Below are positions 1-5,694 of a stretch of 19,635 nt of DNA, piece by piece. Source of the stretch: Akkermansiaceae bacterium. Lineage in GTDB: Bacteria; Verrucomicrobiota; Verrucomicrobiia; Verrucomicrobiales; Akkermansiaceae. The notes under the pieces are model-generated. The model ran no database searches, was not told where the DNA came from, and worked only from the letters and a program-made list of their open reading frames with translations. The position numbers and the translations under genes were made by a program. The first letter of the stretch is position 1, and each line of letters opens with the position of its first letter. The stretch covers positions 1 to 19,635 of the forward strand of contig JALZUI010000075.1 in the NCBI GenBank assembly GCA_023301545.1, written 5' to 3'.

Positions 1-347
1 GCGGCTTTTTTGTCCCGTCCAACTTGCACCGAGGTCATTTTGCCCTCGGCAATGAGGCGGTCCAAGGAGTGGACGAGAAAACCCCATGTTATCGAAGAGG
101 TGCCCAGCTTAACAAGGACGAGGGAGACGGTGTAGGTGTCGCCAAAGACGAGAGGACTGCGAAAATCGACAGTAAAGTTTACACGGGGCCAACCGTATTC
201 TTCGGAAACAGGCTTTTCGCCAATACTGGCGAGGAGCTCGTGCTCGGCATTTTCGACAAAACGCAGAAAATGTGAATTATGGGCCCAGCCAAACATATCC
301 GTCTCAGCGAAACGGAGATGATCTTGGCTAGCGGTCCAGGTTTTCAC
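1..347 (-). CDS. Hot-dog fold acyl-CoA thioesterase (4HBT family), partial at left edge
   Basis: The reverse strand is open from a GTG at 347 to the window edge, giving about 115 residues without a stop. The N-terminal part reads FAETDMFGWAHNSHFLR followed by VENAEHELL. This matches the signature of 4-hydroxybenzoyl-CoA thioesterase/YbgC-type hot-dog proteins, in which the Asp of the DxxGxxxxxxY/F motif is the usual catalytic residue. Such enzymes hydrolyse acyl-CoA or acyl-ACP thioesters in the cytoplasm. The full family length is about 130-150 residues, so only the C-terminal tail is missing. The GTG lies 4 bases after the fabF stop with AAGG just upstream, so translation is probably coupled to fabF, and fatty-acyl metabolism is the likely context. 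The substrate cannot be told. The frame could also begin inside fabF, but no better start is visible. Confidence 0.75.
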   Translation of the reverse strand, partial: MKTWTASQDHLRFAETDMFGWAHNSHFLRFVENAEHELLASIGEKPVSEEYGWPRVNFTVDFRSPLVFGDTYTVSLVLVKLGTSSITWGFLVHSLDRLIAEGKMTSVQVGRDKKA

Positions 348-351
348 AGCC

Positions 352-1599
352 TTAAGAGAGCTTTTTGACGAGGAGGGTAGCGTTATGCCCACCGAACCCA
401 AAGGAGTTACTGACGGCGGCTGTTACTGCTACTTCACGTGCGGTGTTCGCACAGTAGTCGAGGTCACACTCAGGGTCTTGATCTTGTAGGTTGATCGTCG
501 GAGGGATGACTCCATCTTGGATCGCTTTTAGACAAGCGAGGATTTCGACTCCGCCTGCCGCGCCTAGTAGGTGACCAGTCATGGACTTGGTAGAAGAGAC
601 AAGTAGCCCGTTTTTGGCGTAATCACCAAAGGCAAGTTTAATGGCATTGGTCTCAGAAATATCACCGAGTGGGGTTGATGTTCCATGCGCATTTACATAG
701 GTGATGTCTTCAGGGTTAAGCTTAGCATGCTTAAGAGCCATTTTGACGGCGCGGGCAGGGCCAGATCCGTCCGGTGAAGGAGCGCTGAGGTGATGGGCAT
801 CGGCGCTGAGACCGTAGCCGGATAGCTCTGCGATGATGTTGGCACCACGTTTCTTAGCGGCTTCGTATTCTTCAATCACGATCACACCTGCGCCTTCTCC
901 CATTACAAAGCCGTCACGACCAGTGTCGAACGGACGAGAGGCCGCGGTTGGGTCGTCATTACGTGTAGAAAGTGCACGCATGTTATTAAAACCAGAAATT
1001 CCCATAGGCAGGATGGAGGCTTCTGCTCCGCCACAGACAAAGGCATCTGCGTCACCAAATTTGATCATGCGCCAGGCTTCGCCGATACTATGATTAGCGG
1101 TGGCACAAGCGGTGACGATAGCCATGTTCGGGCCGCCGAAGTTATATTCCATAGAGATCATACCGCTGGCAATGTTGGAGATCATCATCGGAATGGTGAA
1201 AGGGGAGACTTTAGCCGTGCCTTTATTGAGCAGGTTAGTGTGTTCGCGCTCCAGAGTACCGAGTCCGCCGATACCACTTCCTACCATTACACCAACCATT
1301 GCAGGGTCATAACCAGCGTCTGCGATGCCAGAGTCTTCGATCGCCATTTTGGAGGCAGCCATGGCGAGTTGAGCGTAGCGGTCTGCGCGTCGAGCGTCTT
1401 TAGGGTTACCAAAGTAGGGTTTAGGGTCAAAGCCTTTTACTTCGCCAGCGATTTTGACAGGATAGTCATCTGGATTCACGAGGGTGATTTCCGCAATTCC
1501 GCTGGTTCCTTCCTTCATGGCATCCCAAGTAGATTGGGCATCAAGTCCTAGAGGGCTTAGTGCGCCAAGTCCGGTAACTACTACTCTACGTTCAGTCAT
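352..1599 (-). CDS. fabF: Beta-ketoacyl-ACP synthase II
   Basis: FabF condenses malonyl-ACP with a growing acyl-ACP in cytoplasmic type II fatty-acid synthesis. The 415-residue length is normal for the family. The N-terminus RRVVVTGLGALSPLG is characteristic. The catalytic triad is visible: Cys165 in VTACATANHSIG, His305 in NAHGTSTPLGD and His343 in KSMTGHLLGAAGG, with Lys338 just before it. The glycine-rich C-terminal NSFGFGGHNA loop is also present. The ATG at 1599 fits the family N-terminus, although no Shine-Dalgarno site is seen. There is no acpP directly upstream, unlike many bacterial fab clusters. The upstream neighbour is the TonB-like gene, 46 bases away, and a thioesterase gene follows after 4 bases. 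It could be a second, non-essential KAS II, but all catalytic residues are intact. Confidence 0.95.
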   Translation of the reverse strand: MTERRVVVTGLGALSPLGLDAQSTWDAMKEGTSGIAEITLVNPDDYPVKIAGEVKGFDPKPYFGNPKDARRADRYAQLAMAASKMAIEDSGIADAGYDPAMVGVMVGSGIGGLGTLEREHTNLLNKGTAKVSPFTIPMMISNIASGMISMEYNFGGPNMAIVTACATANHSIGEAWRMIKFGDADAFVCGGAEASILPMGISGFNNMRALSTRNDDPTAASRPFDTGRDGFVMGEGAGVIVIEEYEAAKKRGANIIAELSGYGLSADAHHLSAPSPDGSGPARAVKMALKHAKLNPEDITYVNAHGTSTPLGDISETNAIKLAFGDYAKNGLLVSSTKSMTGHLLGAAGGVEILACLKAIQDGVIPPTINLQDQDPECDLDYCANTAREVAVTAAVSNSFGFGGHNATLLVKKLS

Positions 1600-1645
1600 A
1601 GGATGAGCGTGATGAGATTAAGAGAAATAATCAAGTGCTAGTTTC

Positions 1646-2371
1646 CTATTTTCGCACCATTTTTGCTTGGAGGCGGTAGGACACGGGTTTGGTAGTGCTG
1701 GGAAAGTCGATAGAGCGAATCCAATCTTCGAGTTTTTTGCTCGTGTAAGCAGGCATGGAGGGTAGAGCGTAGCGCAGTTCCCCTTGTTCAGAAACGGAGA
1801 CTAGATAGGTGAGTGTTGAACGTCCTTGGCCTAGCGTATCGAAGGGGGGGAGAGGAAGTGTTAGAGGCGGCTGCGTCGAGGTTACTACTTGGAAATCTAT
1901 CTGAGGCGCGAGGGGAGGGATGGCGGTTGTTACTACAGATCGAGATGGTGTTACGGGACGCAGAGTTTGCCTGCGGGTACGATTTGGAATCGTTACCGGA
2001 ACCTCTGCGTAGTTGATTTCATGTGAGGGACGAAAACGAGGGTAGCTTCGGATGAGCTCGGCCAAGTGTAAATCGAGCGAGGCATTAACAGATGAGAGGA
2101 TAGACCGCTTGGACTGGAGGGAGTCACTAATTAGGTACTCCGAGAGGGGGCGCTCAGTGGCAATTAGCGTGGCTGAAACAGTTGTCAGGTCAGGAGCGCG
2201 GAGGCTTGTTTTTGGTGGGTTTTCTGGGGCTGAACTTAAAAGAGGGAGAGGGATTAACTGATAGAATAAGAACAACAGCACTCCGCTGAATAATACGGCT
2301 GCGCAAATTCTAACCACCGAGGACTCGGACGTTTGCCAAAAGTAGAGATGCCCTTTATCCTGGTTGACCAT
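1646..2371 (-). CDS. TonB-like envelope protein encoded with ExbB/ExbD
   Basis: This 241-residue protein has a short cytoplasmic N-terminus, one membrane segment at about residues 19-41 (RICAAVLFSGVLLFLFYQL), then a Pro/Ser/Thr-rich extracytoplasmic stretch. It ends in a small domain of about 60 residues (STLTYLVSVSEQGELRYALP, then LEDWIRSIDFPSTTKPVSY) that resembles the shape of a TonB C-terminal domain. TonB proteins carry proton-motive energy from ExbB/ExbD to outer-membrane receptors. The gene starts 4 bases after the ExbD stop, so the three genes form one unit, and this position is the main support for the call. The sequence match is weak: no Glu-Pro/Lys-Pro repeats are seen, and the C-terminal domain is short. 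A dedicated partner other than classical TonB is possible. Confidence 0.55.
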   Translation of the reverse strand: MVNQDKGHLYFWQTSESSVVRICAAVLFSGVLLFLFYQLIPLPLLSSAPENPPKTSLRAPDLTTVSATLIATERPLSEYLISDSLQSKRSILSSVNASLDLHLAELIRSYPRFRPSHEINYAEVPVTIPNRTRRQTLRPVTPSRSVVTTAIPPLAPQIDFQVVTSTQPPLTLPLPPFDTLGQGRSTLTYLVSVSEQGELRYALPSMPAYTSKKLEDWIRSIDFPSTTKPVSYRLQAKMVRK

Positions 2372-2375
2372 GCGA

Positions 2376-2783
2376 TTATTCGGAGGGAGAAGTTACTAGG
2401 ATACAGGAGAGATCGAGCTCCTTAGTGATTGCAATCGCGGAGCGTTCGCGCGAGACGCTTGCTCCCTCGTCAATCATGAGCAGTACTTGGTCGATGCCGC
2501 GCTCTTCTTTAAGGCTGTTGAGCTCGTGTTTAAGGCGGTTGAGAGGGACTGCTGATTGCCCTACGACACAGTTGTTTGAGCGGTCGGTGAAGATTTTGAC
2601 TACAACATGATGGTCGGAAAGCTCGTAGGAATGAGCCTCATGGCTAGAGAGCTTAACGGGAATACCCGCTTCACCAACCCAGTTTGTAGCGTAGAACCCA
2701 TAAGCGGCAACTAGCGCCAAGAGATCGAAAACGATAACAAGAAAGAGAACGTTAGGGTGCTTTGGCAGCGTTAGCTTATGCAT
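2376..2783 (-). CDS. ExbD/TolR-type biopolymer transport protein
   Basis: I choose the ATG at 2783, giving 135 residues. A longer frame to 2885 lies entirely inside the upstream exbB gene and would put 34 unlikely residues before the membrane segment. The protein has a short cytoplasmic N-terminus, then one membrane helix at about residues 9-28 that contains an Asp (VIVFDLLAL). This corresponds to the single membrane Asp that carries protons in ExbD/TolR. A periplasmic domain follows (HVVVKIFTDRSNNCVVG, then LKHELNSLKEERGIDQVLLM), typical of the family in length and layout. ExbD works with ExbB to form the proton-driven stator that energises TonB-like or Tol-like proteins. Its start overlaps the exbB stop by 8 bases, implying translational coupling. 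Confidence 0.82.
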   Translation of the reverse strand: MHKLTLPKHPNVLFLVIVFDLLALVAAYGFYATNWVGEAGIPVKLSSHEAHSYELSDHHVVVKIFTDRSNNCVVGQSAVPLNRLKHELNSLKEERGIDQVLLMIDEGASVSRERSAIAITKELDLSCILVTSPSE

Positions 2784-3447
2784 TTTTAGCCTCGGGAGTG
2801 AGAGTGTTTTCTTCCTTGATGGAGACGACCTCGCTATAATTTCGCGCATCAATGATGACGTTGACGAGATTAACTGAGGCCGCATTCATGCGATTAAGAG
2901 CCTTCTGCGCCCTAGCGGAGAGGTACATGTAACAAATGTAACTAAAAAGGGCGATTGCTAGGCCGATGGCAGTCGTGGTTAAGCTGGTGAACAGTCCTTC
3001 GGCCAACTTTGCTTGAACGATGTACCCGCCTTCTGTAGCGACGTCAGAGAAGATATCGATCATTCCTAAAACCGTACCGAGCATGCCGGTCAGAGGGGCG
3101 AGGTAGACTAAGGTTAAAATCCCTCGGAGGTTTTTTTCGAGACCTGGCAATTCTAAGCCAACTGCATCACTAGCGACGCCTCGGAGTTCAGAGCGTTCGA
3201 GTTGGTGACGGGTTGTGATGGTGTGTAGGATTCGACCCATTGGACCCGAGGCTAATCTGCTCTCGTGGATCGCTTCGGCAAAGGCTTTTTTGCGCAGGTG
3301 ATTCGCCAGCCCTGTAAGGAGCTGAGATTCGTTGAGGCGAGTTGTTTGGAAGTAGAGTACTCTCTCAAAGATCAAGACAAGGGCGCTGAACAAGAGGACG
3401 GCTTGAATCCACGTGATTACTCCACCCATTTCTAATAGCTCCTTCAT
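2776..3447 (-). CDS. MotA/TolQ/ExbB-family proton channel protein
   Basis: The product is a three-helix inner-membrane proton channel subunit. From the chosen ATG at 3447 it has 223 residues. Membrane segments lie at about 11-27 (WIQAVLLFSALVLIFER), 105-130 (GILTLVYLAPLTGMLGTVLG) and 150-175 (GLFTSLTTTAIGLAIALFSY). The second and third carry the family signatures LAPLTGMLGTVLGM and LFTSLTTTAIGLA, which line the proton path. Three starts are possible. GTG 3504 adds an odd hydrophobic tail. ATG 3447 gives the common N-terminus MKELLEMGG. ATG 3429 is the only one with a good Shine-Dalgarno site (AAGGAG, 9 bases upstream). The gene leads the exbB-exbD-TonB-like operon. Whether it serves TonB-type uptake, Tol-type envelope upkeep or another process cannot be told. 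Confidence 0.88.
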   Translation of the reverse strand: MKELLEMGGVITWIQAVLLFSALVLIFERVLYFQTTRLNESQLLTGLANHLRKKAFAEAIHESRLASGPMGRILHTITTRHQLERSELRGVASDAVGLELPGLEKNLRGILTLVYLAPLTGMLGTVLGMIDIFSDVATEGGYIVQAKLAEGLFTSLTTTAIGLAIALFSYICYMYLSARAQKALNRMNAASVNLVNVIIDARNYSEVVSIKEENTLTPEAKNA

Positions 3448-3451
3448 ATTG

Positions 3452-3480
3452 TTTATACTAAAGCAAATCAAGCCTGTGAC
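3452..3480 (-). promoter_or_regulatory. Possible sigma-70-type promoter for the exbB operon
   Basis: Read on the minus strand, a GTCACA (-35-like) is separated by 17 bases from TATAAA (-10-like, five of six consensus bases). Transcription would begin near 3445, at the ATG of 3447. If this promoter is real, translation would more likely begin at the ATG of 3429, which has AAGGAG in front. The -35 match is weak, so this is only a candidate. Confidence 0.3.
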
Positions 3481-3579
3481 GAAAAGGAGAATATTTAATT
3501 TCACTTAAGCTTAGCGATAAAAAGTACAATTTTGAGATAGCCAAGAGGAAATTGACAGCGTAATACTGCGTATTCTAAT

Positions 3580-3655
3580 GGGGCTGTAGCTCAGTGGTTA
3601 GAGCAGGGGACTCATAATCCCTTGGCCGTGGGTTCAAGTCCCACCGGCCCTACCA
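3580..3655 (+). tRNA. tRNA with anticodon CAT, most likely tRNA-Ile2 (lysidine-type)
   Basis: A complete 76-base cloverleaf includes an encoded 3' CCA (3653-3655). The acceptor stem GGGGCTG pairs with CGGCCCT, with wobble pairs at the first and sixth positions. The anticodon stem GGGGA/TCCCT encloses the loop CTCATAA, with the anticodon at 3613-3615. The T-arm has GTTCAAG. The D-arm, anticodon arm and variable region (AGCTCAGTGGTTAGAGCAGG, then CTTGG) closely resemble E. coli tRNA-Ile2, whose C34 is changed to lysidine by TilS so that it reads AUA. An elongator tRNA-Met is the alternative. The A73 discriminator does not separate the two. It is transcribed away from the exbB operon. Confidence 0.93.
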
Positions 3656-3656
3656 A

Positions 3657-3699
3657 AAACCCTCTAAGCTTTTATTTATAAAGGTTTAGAGGGTTTTTT
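3657..3699 (+). terminator. Intrinsic terminator of the tRNA gene
   Basis: An 11-base-pair perfect stem (3657-3667 with 3686-3696, AAACCCTCTAA with TTAGAGGGTTT) encloses an A/T-rich loop and runs directly into a tract of six T (3694-3699). It starts 2 bases after the tRNA CCA end, so it should insulate the tRNA from the plus-strand genes downstream. Confidence 0.88.
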
Positions 3700-3787
3700 C
3701 TTTTCCTTTCACCATTCTAACTACTCTATTAGCTGCCTGTATCTCCGCCGTCACCGCAACCTCCCTCCTCCCCCCAAAAAAAATAGC
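3700..3787 (+). other. Pyrimidine-rich leader before the secreted-protein gene
   Basis: These 88 bases between the tRNA terminator and the ATG at 3788 are strikingly rich in C and T on the plus strand. They end in a run of C followed by eight A (3776-3783). No Shine-Dalgarno site is present and no convincing promoter pair was found. Confidence 0.5.
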
Positions 3788-4540
3788 ATGAAATTACTAC
3801 TAATAATAGCCCTCATTGCGAGCTCCTTTGCTGAAGTTGCAGTCAGAAATTTTGATCTCCTAGATAACTGTAACAACGAAACTAAAACACAAGCATGGTC
3901 GCCTATAAGCAGAAAAGGTCATGTGATCGAAGTCTTAGGAGGTGAGGAGATCGGAGACTCTGGCGCTGGATCGTATATTAGCAATGGTACAAAGTGGGTG
4001 AAATTTGATCTAGAAACTATCCCGCAAGAGGACTCATCCCTTTCCAGTGAAGTATCTCAAGAACCCTTTAACGGAGCGGCTTCAACATGGAGCGAGGGCG
4101 TTGTGAGTATTCTGGAGCCAGGAGGAAACGCAGAAGTAGCTATTAATAACAATAATCCAACCAAATCTCTATCACCTGCAGTCACTGACGTAAGATCTAA
4201 CCAGAGACTGTTGATTAGAGAGAATGTTCCCGCCTCATCTACAGTTACGGTGAGCTTCAATCCGGAGTTTTTGCTCAAAAGCGACTTCGCGTCGGTGATC
4301 CAATTTAGAGCTAAAATGTTCTACGTCCTCGCAGCCTCTAATGGCCGTGCTGGTCATGTAGATTACTATTACCAGAGGTTTTCAACGGAGATCTTAGATA
4401 CAGTGTACGAGAGACATGAAGGAGTGTCAGGTAGTAAACCTACCGTGAACTTCGTATATGTCAGCAATACTCAAGTGGACGTGAAGATCGTTAATAATTT
4501 TGGAAAGGTAGCTCAAGTAAGCATTTTAATTAATCACTAA
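3788..4540 (+). CDS. Unrecognised secreted protein, A+T-rich
   Basis: I do not recognise this 250-residue protein. A clear signal peptide is visible: MKLLLIIALIASSFA with probable cleavage before Glu16. The mature part is rich in Ser, Asn, Val and Thr, as in secreted beta-rich proteins. It has one Cys (in LLDNCNNET), so no disulfide pairs are expected within the chain. An Asn run (AINNNNPTK) lies near the middle. The final third has alternating hydrophobic residues (VNFVYVSNTQVDVKIVNNFG), suggesting a beta-sandwich or adhesion-like domain. Base composition differs from its neighbours: rows I counted by hand at 3841 and 4141 are about 35% and 33% G+C, against about 52% at 7021. A 23-base gap precedes the SGNH hydrolase gene on the same strand, so the two probably form one transcript. 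An orphan or transferred gene is possible. Confidence 0.65.
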   Translation: MKLLLIIALIASSFAEVAVRNFDLLDNCNNETKTQAWSPISRKGHVIEVLGGEEIGDSGAGSYISNGTKWVKFDLETIPQEDSSLSSEVSQEPFNGAASTWSEGVVSILEPGGNAEVAINNNNPTKSLSPAVTDVRSNQRLLIRENVPASSTVTVSFNPEFLLKSDFASVIQFRAKMFYVLAASNGRAGHVDYYYQRFSTEILDTVYERHEGVSGSKPTVNFVYVSNTQVDVKIVNNFGKVAQVSILINH

Positions 4541-4563
4541 AAATAAACCTAAACGCATTAGAA

Positions 4564-5595
4564 ATGAAAAACCTAATCACATACCTATTAATGAGCCTAG
4601 TGCTCTATGCCGATAAAAGGGTAATTATCAACGGGCAATCTAACGCGGCAGGCTCTCCTGGTGTAGCGGGCGATTTTAGGACGTCAACCCGAGCGGCGGT
4701 GAATCCCCGCGTGTTCATCTGGGACACAGCCACTGATCTCACCACACCGGAGATCGCCAGCACAGAAGGGGCTTTAGGTTTTAGCCCGCAAGGAAGCTGG
4801 GAAGTCTGGGATATGAACGGAGCCGATCAATACGGATGGAACACGAGACGAGCGGGAGGGTCGCCTAATATGCTATGGTATTGGGCGGACTCTTACCAAC
4901 GCAGGACGGGTGAAGATGTGTATTGTATCGTGGTCGGGCACGGTAATCAAGGTGTTGAGCATTTCACAAGTACAGGGGCAGAAAATAGTGGGTGGATAGA
5001 CTTAAAAGGTCAGTTGTCAGAAGTCGGCTGGGAAGAAGGAGCTGTGGACTTCGTTGTCTGGTCTCAAGGCGAGTGGGATGATTCTCGTTGGTCAGCGCAG
5101 GGTAGGCAGTATCTCAATCGTTTCTTGCAATGGCGTACTGAGTTGTCACAGATGCAAGGGCCTACTGATGATACTCCAGTATTCGTAGTACAGCCTACAG
5201 ACGTGGCGAGCGATAACATAACAGATCAAGTATTCAACGTACTACCTCTCAGAACGGACTACGACTTCTATGTGCTACCAACGCGGGCGCTCAATGGGAA
5301 TGTACACTTTACCGCGCCGTCGTACGAAAAAATAGGTAGGGAGATGATTAATAAGTTACATGTACGCGTATCCGGAGAGTCGATAAATACCACTAGTGAG
5401 CCTATACGGGTGACGTTGAATAATACCAATCGACTAATGGATGACAGTTATAATGTAACAGTGGAGTACGAGGGGGCAATCTTAGAATCCTCCAATGACT
5501 TAGAGACATGGAATGTTGTTTCAGGAGCATCGAGTCCTTATGTCGAATCAGTGCCGAGAGAAGAACGTTACAAGCACTATAGATCGACTAATTAA
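4564..5595 (+). CDS. Secreted SGNH/sialate O-acetylesterase-like hydrolase
   Basis: This 343-residue protein starts with a short signal peptide (MKNLITYLLMSLVLYA, cleavage probably before Asp17). Block I follows directly, with the nucleophile Ser26 in NGQSNAAGSPG. Trp166-Ser-Gln-Gly-Glu170 (VVWSQGEWDD) corresponds to the WxQGExD block of the carbohydrate-esterase family that includes sialate O-acetylesterase and acetylxylan esterases (SASA/DUF303). His248 in GNVHFTAPSYEKIG fits the catalytic His, but the Asp usually three residues before it is Gly245. From about residue 270 a C-terminal region holds ILESSNDLETWNV and ends KHYRSTN, similar to a segment in the neighbouring sulfatase. The likely role is removing acetyl groups from polysaccharide outside the cytoplasm. 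The substrate is unknown, and reduced activity is possible given the missing Asp. Confidence 0.78.
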   Translation: MKNLITYLLMSLVLYADKRVIINGQSNAAGSPGVAGDFRTSTRAAVNPRVFIWDTATDLTTPEIASTEGALGFSPQGSWEVWDMNGADQYGWNTRRAGGSPNMLWYWADSYQRRTGEDVYCIVVGHGNQGVEHFTSTGAENSGWIDLKGQLSEVGWEEGAVDFVVWSQGEWDDSRWSAQGRQYLNRFLQWRTELSQMQGPTDDTPVFVVQPTDVASDNITDQVFNVLPLRTDYDFYVLPTRALNGNVHFTAPSYEKIGREMINKLHVRVSGESINTTSEPIRVTLNNTNRLMDDSYNVTVEYEGAILESSNDLETWNVVSGASSPYVESVPREERYKHYRSTN

Positions 5596-5694
5596 TGATT
5601 TTGAAGCCGCGCGAAAATTTACATCGGAGCGCCAGGAGGAAGTGAGGTGAAGCTTTCCGGTGGATTGTCTCTGTGAGAGGGAAAGGCGAATCGT

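Noticed and set aside
3552..3579. TTGACA near the tRNA as its promoter -35 box
   Set aside because: The hexamer is perfect, but the best -10-like sequences are either 13 bases away or touch the first base of the tRNA, so no workable pair is seen.
3711..3790. Signal-peptide-like reading frame (LLAACISAVTATSLL) in the leader ahead of 3788
   Set aside because: It has no start codon after the terminator and ends at a stop overlapping the real ATG. It would need a frameshift, and the gene at 3788 already has its own signal peptide.
3580..5694. Integrative island using the tRNA-Ile2 3' end as attachment site, bounded near 5600
   Set aside because: No integrase is present, and I found no second copy of the tRNA 3' end (GTTCAAGTCCCACC) in 5596-5694 or elsewhere in the window.
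5596..5694. Terminator between the convergent SGNH and sulfatase genes
   Set aside because: Only an imperfect GCTTTCC/GGAAAGGC pairing with a long loop and no T tract was found.
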